Assembly: GCF_002949795.1 (NCBI RefSeq)
Contig: NZ_CP026692.1
Span: forward strand, 3,084,545 to 3,148,544
Source of the DNA: Nostoc sp. 'Lobaria pulmonaria (5183) cyanobiont'
GTDB lineage: Bacteria; Cyanobacteriota; Cyanobacteriia; Cyanobacteriales; Nostocaceae
Reading direction: 5' to 3'
Length of the DNA stretch: 64,000 bases
Shown here: one piece after another, positions 47,944-56,327 of the stretch
Position numbering within the stretch: the stretch's first letter is position 1
Layout: every line of letters begins with the position of its first letter
Notes under the pieces: model-generated
What the model saw: the letters and a program-made list of their open reading frames with translations, nothing else
The model's database searches: none
What the model was told of the DNA's origin: nothing
Made by a program: the position numbers and the translations under genes

Positions 47944-48909
47944 ATGATATTAATACTCCCGTATCCAGATTACGTAAAACTCTTATACCAAGCAGAAATA
48001 GTTCAGAATAATGATAGTTTAGATAATTTTGATATCACCAGAAAGTATCAATTTGGGCAAGGGTATTGGCGACAGATTCAGCTACGAGATAGCATATCTT
48101 TAGAAATTTCCAATTATCAGCAGCCAAAATCATTCATTTTAAAACTTCATGAGCGAAAGCATCCATTAGAATTTCGATTCCTTATTTTGTTAGAGAGCGA
48201 ATTTAAAAACCTTGAGTTCAAGACAGCAGAATACTTTTTAAGTGGTAGTGGTATGGCATCTGAGTGCGCTGTATTAGAGCCATCAGTGCGGATAGTAGAA
48301 GTAGCTATTCACCTACATCCAAATGTGTTTCACAGCTTTGCAGAAAATACATCTGGTAAACTCCCAAAAGAATTACAACATCTAATTAGACGTTGGGATC
48401 AACCAACTTATGAACGCTATGGAACTCAAACTCCTGCAATGCAAATAGCAGTACAGCAAATTCTTCAATGTCCATATCAAGGCTTTACTAAACAAATTTA
48501 TCTTGAAGGTAAGGTTTGGGAACTGGTAGCAATGCTAGTCGAGCAAGAGCTACAAATCAACCAAGGTTACTTCCAGATTAATAAACTCAAGCCATCAGAT
48601 ATTGACTGCATCTACAATGTTAGAGAAATTCTGTTAAAACATTTAGACAACCCACCATCTCTTATTGAACTAGCACGACAAGTAGGTTTAAATGATTGCA
48701 CAATGAAGCAAGGCTTTAAGCAGGTTTTTGGGACTACAGTGTTTGGCTATCTGCATCACTGCCGAATGGAACTAGCTTATAAGCTGCTTATTGAAAGAAA
48801 TATGAATGTCACAGAAGTAGCCAGAACAGTAGGTTATGCTAGCTTACCTTCATTTAGTAATGCTTTTCGCAAGAAGTTTGGGGTAAGTGCTAAGTCTTGT
48901 CAGAGATAA
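47944..48909 (+). CDS. AraC-family regulator, PchR-like
   Basis: The 321-residue protein has an N-terminal sensory domain of the PchR type (ESEFKNLEFKTAEYFLSGSG) and a C-terminal double helix-turn-helix from about residue 222. The latter includes SLIELARQVGLNDCTMKQGF and VTEVARTVGYASLPSFSNAF. In related bacteria such regulators bind a ferri-siderophore and activate its receptor gene. Position directly upstream of the TonB receptor fits that role. Confidence 0.85.
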   Translation: MILILPYPDYVKLLYQAEIVQNNDSLDNFDITRKYQFGQGYWRQIQLRDSISLEISNYQQPKSFILKLHERKHPLEFRFLILLESEFKNLEFKTAEYFLSGSGMASECAVLEPSVRIVEVAIHLHPNVFHSFAENTSGKLPKELQHLIRRWDQPTYERYGTQTPAMQIAVQQILQCPYQGFTKQIYLEGKVWELVAMLVEQELQINQGYFQINKLKPSDIDCIYNVREILLKHLDNPPSLIELARQVGLNDCTMKQGFKQVFGTTVFGYLHHCRMELAYKLLIERNMNVTEVARTVGYASLPSFSNAFRKKFGVSAKSCQR

Positions 48910-49009
48910 AAATTCCGGATGGAATAAAAAAAATTCCGGCTCGAATAAGACGCAAACACTGAAAAGTTATATATTTTTACAATAATTGGGTTGGTATAAA
49001 TATATTGTT

Positions 49010-49026
49010 TACCAACTTAGTTAGTA
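49010..49026 (+). promoter_or_regulatory. operator-like motif upstream of the TonB receptor gene
   Basis: taccaacttagttagta is a near match to the hesA dyad, about 90 bases before the receptor start. An additional ttggta/taccaa pair lies at 48991 and 49010. Confidence 0.3.
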
Positions 49027-49114
49027 ATATTAATTGAGAGCTATGGACTGAAAGGAAAATTATACTTAATTCTCAACTTAAATACCTAGTATTTACTAAG
49101 TGGTGTGTGTAAAA

Positions 49115-51757
49115 ATGCTTATCAAACTACAATATCCTGCTGTTTGCTGGTTAATATCTGTTGTTTTTCTAACTTTAGCCAATCCAGCATATCCTGAACA
49201 ACCGTTAGTCAAAAAAACTTTAGTACGCTCAGGTGAAGTCTTCCAAGAAATTCAAACATTGAATCAGCTACAGCTTCCTAAAACTGATGCTTCATATTTA
49301 TGGAGAGTACCCAGACAGAATAAATTTCCTGAACTTAGTCAAGCAAATACAGATGTAGTATTAGTTACGGATGTTCAGGTGAACTCTACTGATAAAGGCA
49401 TAGAGTTAATTTTAGTCACAGCTAATTCTCTAAAGCTACAAGTTTCACCGAAAACTCAGGGTAATTCCTATATTGCAGATATCCCTAATGCCAAGTTGCA
49501 ACTAAGAAGTGGGGATTTTAGACAATCAAAGCCAGGAGCCGGAATTGCATTAATTACAGTTGCAAATTTAGATGCGAACACATTGCGAGTAACGGTGACT
49601 GGGGAAATGAGTGCGCCTGCGGTGGAGTTGTTTGATAGTACAAAAGAAGGTTTAGTTTTTGGAGTGACCCCTAGTACTTCTAGTGCTCAACAGCCAACAA
49701 CAACGCCAGGACAAAAACCATCTACAACAGAGCCAGAAAAGCCCATTGAGTTAAATGTGACTGCTCCACCAGATACAAATTATCGGGTACCAGATGCCAC
49801 TACTGCAACGAAAACAGATACGCCATTACGTGATGTTCCTGCTTCGGTTCAGGTGATTCCTCAACAAGTTATCGAAGAGCAACAACCGCGTAACTTAATT
49901 GGGATACTCTCAAATGCTGGCGTCGTCCAAAATAATTTTTCATCTCGAATTGCAGACACTTTTTCTATTCGAGGTTTTAGAGCCAGAAACGTTTATAGAA
50001 ACGGTGTCAAAGACCGCTTTGCAGATGTTGCTGCTTTATCAAGTTCGCTGACAAATATAGATAGAGTAGAAGTTGTTAGAGGGCCAAACTCTGTAATTTA
50101 TGGTCAAGTCAATCCAGGTGGGATCATTAATATAGTTACTAAAAAGCCTTTGAGTCAACCTTACTATGCCTTAGAGGTAAGGCGTGGTGCTTATGAACTT
50201 TTTGAACCTTCACTTGACCTTTCTGGTCCTGTGACAAAAGATGGCAGTCTGTCGTATCGTTTAAACACTTCTTACAGAACCACAGAAGACTTTACTGATT
50301 TTTATAATGAAAAGCGTTTTTTCGTTTCGCCTGTTGTTAATTGGCGTATCGGGAAAAATACAAATCTAACTTTTGATTCCGAATATGAAGACATACAACA
50401 GTCGCTAGGTACTGGTTTGGAGCAGATTGCTAGTGCAACTATACTTCCTAACCCAAATGGCAAAATCCCTATTAACCGTTTTTTAGGGGAACCGACTGAT
50501 TTCTATAACCGCCAGCTTCATAGATATAATTACAATCTAGAACATCGCTTTAACGATAACTGGTCTATTAGTAATTCATTTCAAGCTGCATTTTTAACCC
50601 TTGATTTACGTGAAACATCTGTTACCAGTCTACTGGAAGCAGACAACCGCACTATCGAAAGAGATCTGACTACTTTTCCAAAGCCAACAGAGTATGAAGC
50701 TTATACTTTAGATACTCATGTTATTGGTGATTTTAACACTGGTAGTATTAAACATAAACTTTTGGTGGGGTTTGACTTATTTAGACAAACCCGAAGAACT
50801 AGTGTACTTAGAACAGCTGCCGCCCCTCTTGATGTTTTTAACCCAGTGTATGGTCAACCACTAGGTGATACTCTTGGAGGAGTTGATGTCTACTTTAGAG
50901 ATGATGCTTTAGGCTTTTATCTTCAAGACCAAGTGACACTTGCCAATAACCTCAAACTGCTTGTGGGTGGACGTTATGACTTAGTAGAGAATGAGTTTGC
51001 TAATCGGATTGCCTCAACCGCGAGTGTACAGTCTGATTCTGCCTTTAGTCCAAGGGTAGGCATAGTTTATCAACCCATAGCGCCTGTCTCACTCTACGCC
51101 AGCTACAGCCGCTCTTTTGAACAAGTAACGGGTGCAGATAAAAATGACAGCCTTTTTAAACCACAACTGGGTACTCAGTATGAAGTGGGCGTTAAGACTG
51201 ATTTATTCGATAACAAACTCTCAGCAACACTTGCTTTATATCAACTGACACTAACTAACATTTTGACTACCGATCCAACCGATCGCGATTTTGAGGTACA
51301 AACAGGAGAACAAAGAAGTCGGGGAGTAGAACTGAGTGTCACCGGAGAGATTCTTCCCGGTTGGAATGTGATTGGCTTTTACGGTTATACAGATGCACGC
51401 GTTACCAAAGACAATGATATTCTAGTCGGGAATCGACGAGTAGAAGGAGTACCAGCTCATGTCGCTAGTTTGTGGACAACTTACACCTTTGGTACTGGCT
51501 CTCTCAAAGGTTTTGGAGGTGGAATTGGCTTTAACTACGTTGGAGATAATAAACCAGATAATTTTGATACATATACGATCCCAAGCTACTTTCTCACCAA
51601 TGCAGCTCTGTACTATCGTCAGAATAACTTTAGCATTGGACTCAACTTGAATAACATATTTAATGTTCGATATTATGAAGCAAGCTTTGACTATCTCCAA
51701 AGAATTATTCCTGGTCGTCCGTATACAGCAGAGTTGACAGTGAAGTGGGAACTTTAA
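49115..51757 (+). CDS. TonB-dependent siderophore receptor with AMIN domain
   Basis: From ATG 49115 the 880-residue protein has a signal peptide (about 1-27) and an AMIN domain (about 88-190: VTDVQVNSTDKGIELILVT). A Pro/Thr linker follows, then the plug (DVPASVQVIPQQVIEEQQPR, VEVVRGPNSVIYGQVNPGG) and the 22-strand barrel ending RPYTAELTVKWEL. This layout is characteristic of cyanobacterial ferric-siderophore receptors of the outer membrane. GTG 49100 is possible but ATG gives the better signal peptide. The stop overlaps the next start (TAATG). Confidence 0.9.
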   Translation: MLIKLQYPAVCWLISVVFLTLANPAYPEQPLVKKTLVRSGEVFQEIQTLNQLQLPKTDASYLWRVPRQNKFPELSQANTDVVLVTDVQVNSTDKGIELILVTANSLKLQVSPKTQGNSYIADIPNAKLQLRSGDFRQSKPGAGIALITVANLDANTLRVTVTGEMSAPAVELFDSTKEGLVFGVTPSTSSAQQPTTTPGQKPSTTEPEKPIELNVTAPPDTNYRVPDATTATKTDTPLRDVPASVQVIPQQVIEEQQPRNLIGILSNAGVVQNNFSSRIADTFSIRGFRARNVYRNGVKDRFADVAALSSSLTNIDRVEVVRGPNSVIYGQVNPGGIINIVTKKPLSQPYYALEVRRGAYELFEPSLDLSGPVTKDGSLSYRLNTSYRTTEDFTDFYNEKRFFVSPVVNWRIGKNTNLTFDSEYEDIQQSLGTGLEQIASATILPNPNGKIPINRFLGEPTDFYNRQLHRYNYNLEHRFNDNWSISNSFQAAFLTLDLRETSVTSLLEADNRTIERDLTTFPKPTEYEAYTLDTHVIGDFNTGSIKHKLLVGFDLFRQTRRTSVLRTAAAPLDVFNPVYGQPLGDTLGGVDVYFRDDALGFYLQDQVTLANNLKLLVGGRYDLVENEFANRIASTASVQSDSAFSPRVGIVYQPIAPVSLYASYSRSFEQVTGADKNDSLFKPQLGTQYEVGVKTDLFDNKLSATLALYQLTLTNILTTDPTDRDFEVQTGEQRSRGVELSVTGEILPGWNVIGFYGYTDARVTKDNDILVGNRRVEGVPAHVASLWTTYTFGTGSLKGFGGGIGFNYVGDNKPDNFDTYTIPSYFLTNAALYYRQNNFSIGLNLNNIFNVRYYEASFDYLQRIIPGRPYTAELTVKWEL

Positions 51758-52767
51758 TGAGAACAACTCATTGGTTAGCTAAGTGTTTTGTCATATCCCT
51801 GCCCCTTTTAGGATTGCTTGCTGTGGTAGTGTGGCTAAACGGTTGTTTCTTTTTTAATTACCCAAAAGTTAGCCATAACAAGAGTGTTTCTTCTTTAAGT
51901 CAGGTTCGAGTAGTTCAGCACTTTATGGGTAAGACAATAGTTCCTGCTCATCCTCAACGAGTTGTTGTACTTAGTGGTAGTTGTTTAGAAAATGCTTTGG
52001 CGTTGGGGATCAAACCTATAGCTGCCTCAAAGTCATTTGTCTCACAGTTGCAGCGATTAGTAGGCCCGCTATCAGGTATTGAAGATGTAGATTGGCTCTC
52101 TCCTAGTATCGAAAAAGTCTTGTTTCTCAAACCAGACCTAATTCTTGGTATGCATTTTCATCAAGATATTTATCCACTGTTATCACACATTGCACCCACT
52201 GTTTTGGCTCCTCCTGGAACCACTGGAGCTTGGAAAGAATCTTTTGCTTTCACAGCCAGTGTTCTGGGTAAAACTAAAATAGCCCAGCAGGTAATGGATA
52301 ATTATTATGCACGTTTGACACAGTTTAAAGCAAAAATGGGTGATCGCCTGAACACAACTTTAGTCTCGGTTGCCGAATTGCGTACTGATGCACTTTGGCT
52401 GTGGGCGAAGGCAAGTTTTTCAGGAGTTATTCTTAAAGATGCAGGTGTTGCACGTCCTTACTCTCAAACTTTGGATAGTCAAGCAACCCTAAGTCTAGGG
52501 GGTGGCCCTGCTGCCTATGCTTTATCAGAGGAACTCCTGAGTGAGTTAGATGGGGATATTTTATTTCTAGTATCAGAAGACGCACTGGGCAAAAGGGATT
52601 TACACCCAATACTTGAGCAACTGAAAGCAGAACCGTTGTGGTCAAAGTTGAAAGTTGTCCAACAGGAAAAAGTTCATGAGGTGGGGTTTTATTGGGTTCA
52701 GTTTGGCCCCCTTGCAGCCAATCGGATGATAGACGATTTGGAGCGATATTTAGTTAAACAGCAATAA
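51757..52767 (+). CDS. iron-siderophore ABC substrate-binding lipoprotein
   Basis: The start ATG overlaps the receptor stop by one base. The 336-residue product has a signal sequence with a lipobox-like LNGC at about residues 27-30. The periplasmic-binding fold of FecB/FepB type follows, with HPQRVVVLSGSCLENALALG, IEDVDWLSPSIEKVLFLKPD and LHPILEQLKAEPLW. It should deliver the ferri-siderophore from the receptor to the FecCDE-like permease encoded on the other strand 6.5 kb away. Confidence 0.9.
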   Translation: MRTTHWLAKCFVISLPLLGLLAVVVWLNGCFFFNYPKVSHNKSVSSLSQVRVVQHFMGKTIVPAHPQRVVVLSGSCLENALALGIKPIAASKSFVSQLQRLVGPLSGIEDVDWLSPSIEKVLFLKPDLILGMHFHQDIYPLLSHIAPTVLAPPGTTGAWKESFAFTASVLGKTKIAQQVMDNYYARLTQFKAKMGDRLNTTLVSVAELRTDALWLWAKASFSGVILKDAGVARPYSQTLDSQATLSLGGGPAAYALSEELLSELDGDILFLVSEDALGKRDLHPILEQLKAEPLWSKLKVVQQEKVHEVGFYWVQFGPLAANRMIDDLERYLVKQQ

Positions 52768-52795
52768 ACTATTTGAAAGTTTTTTAGGAGGGATT

Positions 52796-53455
52796 ATGTT
52801 GAACTTGAGTGCAATTAGTAATGCAACTATGCAGTCAATTCCTTATAAATGGATTGTGTTTGAAAACTTGCTTGACACTTCAGTACAATCTGAATTAGCA
52901 AATAGTTTTCCTACTACAAACTATAAAGAATATCATGCTAGAGACTTTGAGCCAGATGGATACCCGGAATATACATATAATGACTACAGGTTTTTTGCAC
53001 GCTGCATTCTGGATGAAAGTAAGTACAAAGGTCTACAAGATATCAAGGATCTGAGTCTTAGTTGGCAAAAATTGATTGAACAACTTCTCACTCCTGATTA
53101 TCGAGAGGCGATGGAGCATCTGACTAATTTGGATTTGAAAAACCATTCACTAACAATTTATTTAACACGACATGATTTAGGGTTCTGGAACCGTCCTCAT
53201 ACAGATATCCTGCGTAAACATGTAACTCAACTTTTCTATTTAAATGAAGGATGGAACCCAGAGTGGGGAGGGTGTTTCCGAGTTCTCAAAGATAATCAGA
53301 CTACATCTGTAGTTAAAGAAGTTCCACCATTGCCTCAATATTCAGTTGCTATTGTACGTTGCGATCGCTCTTGGCACATGGTTTCCCCTATTTCCTTGAA
53401 TGCAACTCAACACCGTTTGCATCTACAGACTTGCTTTTGGCTACCAGAGTCTTAG
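52796..53455 (+). CDS. 2OG-Fe(II) oxygenase, copy 2
   Basis: The 219-residue paralogue of the gene at 37251 has a conserved iron site: H135 and D137 in RPHTDILRK, H194 in SWHMVSP, and R207 for 2-oxoglutarate. It follows the binding-protein gene by 28 bp with a good ribosome site (AGGAGGGA). It is therefore part of the receptor/binding-protein operon, which ties this enzyme family to iron or metallophore handling. N-terminal half (1-110) resembles copy 1 only moderately, so substrate scope may differ. Confidence 0.8.
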   Translation: MLNLSAISNATMQSIPYKWIVFENLLDTSVQSELANSFPTTNYKEYHARDFEPDGYPEYTYNDYRFFARCILDESKYKGLQDIKDLSLSWQKLIEQLLTPDYREAMEHLTNLDLKNHSLTIYLTRHDLGFWNRPHTDILRKHVTQLFYLNEGWNPEWGGCFRVLKDNQTTSVVKEVPPLPQYSVAIVRCDRSWHMVSPISLNATQHRLHLQTCFWLPES

Positions 53456-53859
53456 GTTATTGTTTAGCAAATTCTGAGGGGAATTTTGCTCAAAATACTA
53501 ATACTAACTAATTTAACCATGAATTCTTGCATTGACTATATGAAAAGTGATGGCTGCGGCGGGCTACGCCAACGCTTTTATTCTTGCCCTTTTTTAGCGG
53601 AACTTAAACAAAAATTAAGCCAAAATGTAGCCCAAACTAGATTTATAAGTAAGAAGCAAATACGTCACGATGAACGCTCAACCAATCAAAGAAGCGAAAA
53701 TAAATGGCTGTTCTAAAAGCATCTATTGCTTCAGTAAAAGTGTTTAAAGGTTTCGACGCCCACCTTCGTCTTAACCTGTACAAAAATAAATAATGGTTCC
53801 TCCTGACTTCTGAACCTACTATCTCTTGAGCAATACAACAAAAAATTTACTTGTAAAAA
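53456..53859. other. intergenic region, no gene seen
   Basis: A 76-codon plus-strand frame (53486-53716) is not protein-like and spans a HIP-type repeat (ggctgcggcgggctacgcc). I see nothing else. Confidence 0.4.
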
Positions 53860-54273
53860 TCAGTCTGCCTCAGGAATAAACTTGAGCGCAATCCCATTCA
53901 TGCAGTAGCGTTGGCTAGTAGGGGGAGGGCCGTCGCCAAATACATGACCTAGATGACTACCACAACGACGACAATGCACCTCAGTTCTGGTCATATTATA
54001 TGATTTGTCTATAGATGTACCAATTGCCCCTTCTATGGGAGCGAAAAAACTGGGCCAGCCTGTACTACTGTTAAATTTAGTATTAGATGTAAAAAGTGGT
54101 AGACTACAAGCTGCACATATATAAGTACCCTTAGTATCTTGCTTATCAAGTGGGCTAGTACAAGCGCGTTCAGTTCCATGTTGACGCATTACTTCATACT
54201 GTTCTGGCGTTAAAATTGCACCCCACTCTTCTTCAGTTTTGATGATTTCAAATTCACTATTTGAAGTTGTCAT
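53860..54273 (-). CDS. msrB: peptide-methionine (R)-S-oxide reductase MsrB
   Basis: The 137-residue enzyme has zinc ligands in YICAACSLPLF and HCRRCGSHLGH, the SSTGWPSF motif and the catalytic Cys in RYCMNGIAL. It reduces the R epimer of methionine sulfoxide in proteins with thioredoxin. Length is normal for stand-alone MsrB. ATG start; monocistronic by context. Confidence 0.95.
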   Translation of the reverse strand: MTTSNSEFEIIKTEEEWGAILTPEQYEVMRQHGTERACTSPLDKQDTKGTYICAACSLPLFTSNTKFNSSTGWPSFFAPIEGAIGTSIDKSYNMTRTEVHCRRCGSHLGHVFGDGPPPTSQRYCMNGIALKFIPEAD

Positions 54274-54480
54274 AATTGCCTCATAAAACTAGCACGACTT
54301 ATTTCATTCCAACTATTTGTGTAGTATATCAAAATAGTTAGTAGATAAGGCGATCGCATTTCTATGACTTTTATGATCTATGCGTTAATTTTAGGCGTTC
54401 TGCAAGGATTAGAGTTGAGTTTGTATTTGGCTGGCGATCGCTTTTATAAATCCCTTGGTTAAAAGGTTTCTTTTCTGCAT
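54274..54480. other. short region with a possible 32-residue frame
   Basis: ATG 54364 to TAA 54460 encodes a hydrophobic peptide (MIYALILGVLQGLELSLYLA core). It may be the tail of a lost membrane protein. No ribosome site is obvious. Confidence 0.2.
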
Positions 54481-54804
54481 CTATGAAGCGATCGCCACAA
54501 CTTACTCTTTTCGGACTATTCTGTAGCTATTATGACATCCGATGCTTTAATCACAGCGATCGCTTTTCTCTCTTCAAGTTGGAGATACTTGCTAGTAATG
54601 AGGATATTGCTTTGATGTACAAGTTTTGCGATCGCGCCAGCCCGGAATTGTCAGATCGTTGGCGCGATCGCATAGATAGTATTTCTGGCAAACGTTTCGA
54701 CTTCCCCACTTACAGCTATTTTCAGGTAAATAGACCACGCGTTAGGGGCGCAAGGCCTTGCACCCCTACAACAGATGTGGTTCAAATACTTGAATTCTGC
54801 TGTA
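54481..54804. repeat. mosaic of three duplicated fragments
   Basis: Bases 54481-54588 match the mop copy 2 end and its flank (33611-33724). Bases 54588-54675 match an internal piece of the 2OG oxygenase copy 1 (37425-37512). Bases 54711-54804 are the reverse complement of the repeat at 34277-34370. The fragments are diverged by a few percent and joined without spacers or nearly so. An open frame of 166 codons across them is not a real gene. Confidence 0.85.
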
Positions 54805-55041
54805 AGTTATTTTCATTTAGTGTAAGGGCATTACCTAAATCTGCACTGGCAAAGACATCTGCCTTTTCCTGTGCTAACAACCTATCTTTCAATATCTATC
54901 ATGCAATAAAGCTGCCCATCTTTAAGCGATCACCCTACCTACCACTTTGCATTCCTTTGAGCCAATCATTATCTTGCCAGTAATAAGCACAAGCGATCGC
55001 TTACAATAGCGATTTTGATATAGTGTGGGATCGCCCAACCC

Positions 55042-55401
55042 ATGAGCGGAATTGACCGAGATATCACGCCAGATCCCCGACTAAGCCTAATTGATCGCCA
55101 TTTGCCTAATACCCCTCAAGTCCAACGACTGCTGCACAGAGAAGGCAGAGCGCATGTATTTAGCGATCGTGAAACCCTAGAACTAGTGATACAAGCTATT
55201 ATTGGAGGGGGAGAGCGAACTGGAATAGATGATGAAGACGACGATTACGAACGATATGGACTCTACTTTTCAGAGCCGATCGGTTACATAATTAAAGCAG
55301 ATGGGAGCCAAACCCCACTTTACTACGGTGAGATCAAAATCGTGAAAACGACAGGTGAGTATCATGCAATCCCACGCACCAGACCTCGCAGAACAAGCTA
55401 A
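55042..55401 (+). CDS. small protein, first of an overlapping pair
   Basis: The 119-residue product is alpha/beta, with DRHLPNTPQVQRLLHREG, HVFSDRETLELVIQAIIGGG and SEPIGYIIKADGSQTPLYYG, ending in a basic tail. This resembles a compact domain found in small cyanobacterial proteins and polymorphic-toxin C-termini, but I cannot name the family with certainty. It overlaps the next gene by 38 bases in another frame, so translation is probably coupled. A toxin/immunity-type pair is possible. Confidence 0.55.
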   Translation: MSGIDRDITPDPRLSLIDRHLPNTPQVQRLLHREGRAHVFSDRETLELVIQAIIGGGERTGIDDEDDDYERYGLYFSEPIGYIIKADGSQTPLYYGEIKIVKTTGEYHAIPRTRPRRTS

Positions 55402-55621
55402 AACCTGGAAGTTTTTAGAACTGTGGGTTGATCCAGTTCTTTTTCCACCTAAGATTCTCATGTTAGTTGGCGATCGAGATGGGACTTGTCGTATTTTTAA
55501 CCCTGCATCTGATTATAAACTTATAGTCACTCACTCTAACTATCAAGCCGCCCAAGAATGGCTTCTTGAAGATGAATATGAACGAGTCAAGGGGCTACTT
55601 TTGGCTGAAGAAGTTCTTTAA
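55364..55621 (+). CDS. small protein, second of an overlapping pair
   Basis: ATG 55364 is preceded by AGGTGA; the 85-residue acidic product has TWKFLELWVDPVLFPPKILM and YQAAQEWLLEDEYERVKGLL. It starts inside the upstream gene. Its acidic charge opposite to the basic tail of the first protein would suit a binding partner or immunity protein. Function unknown. Confidence 0.55.
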   Translation: MQSHAPDLAEQAKTWKFLELWVDPVLFPPKILMLVGDRDGTCRIFNPASDYKLIVTHSNYQAAQEWLLEDEYERVKGLLLAEEVL

Positions 55622-55750
55622 TCCACCTAGGGAAACCCCATCGCCCTTGGCGTCTCCCCTTGGGTAGGTAAATACTGCTTTTGTGGTGATTTGGCAAACT
55701 TTTTTGATTGTGCAATGATCATACTTGACTCCAATTGTAGGGGTTAAATG

Positions 55751-55794
55751 AAAGGCGATCGCCCTCGGTTAAGAGTCTGCGATCGCCTTTCTTA
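55751..55794 (+). terminator. terminator built from two HIP1 cores
   Basis: aaaggcgatcgc (55751-55762) pairs perfectly with gcgatcgccttt (55779-55790), followed by cttatt. It lies behind the small-gene pair. Confidence 0.6.
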
Positions 55795-56011
55795 TTGTAA
55801 TATATAGTATATTTTTATACTTATCTCTAACTATCTAAATATTTTTACATAGATTTAGTTATGAGGAATTGGTGTAAATATTATTCGGCTGGCTTTATTT
55901 TAACTGGTAAACCAAGTACAACAGGGTAAAAGGAGCCAGTTCGTTGGAAAGCCAGCGCTTTTTACCTATTTTAGATGTTAGCTTTATTTCCTTTACCCGC
56001 TATTCCATCTT

Positions 56012-56290
56012 ATGTTTAACCCACTACAAACAGTCACCCTCCACGCTTTTTTAACAGCTTTGGTAGAATTAGATTCTCCTTTACCAATAGCTTTACAGCA
56101 GGAAATCAATAAAGTTGGTGAAATGCTTGCAAACGCACAAAATGATGATGCTCTTAACCGCTTGATAGAATTGGCAGAAAATGCGATCGCAACGATGATC
56201 CTAGAAGAACTTGAAGATGAACATCGCTGGGATGAGTTGTTTGCGCGTTCTCCAGATATGTTAGCAAAACTTCGGACAATTTTGAGTTGA
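56012..56290 (+). CDS. small helical protein of unknown function
   Basis: A 92-residue, acidic, mostly helical product (LHAFLTALVELDSPLPIALQ, LEDEHRWDELFARSPDMLAK). It looks like small cyanobacterial proteins of the antitoxin or regulator size class, but no family is recognised. ATG start, convergent with the kinase gene 37 bases away. Confidence 0.55.
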   Translation: MFNPLQTVTLHAFLTALVELDSPLPIALQQEINKVGEMLANAQNDDALNRLIELAENAIATMILEELEDEHRWDELFARSPDMLAKLRTILS

Positions 56291-56327
56291 TGGAATCGAC
56301 AATAAAGCTATCGAACCATTAAGTTGT

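Noticed and set aside
53486..53716. 76-codon plus-strand frame
   Set aside because: Runs through a HIP-type repeat and has no protein-like pattern.
54483..54983. 166-codon plus-strand frame
   Set aside because: It is a chance frame across the fragment mosaic at 54481-54804.
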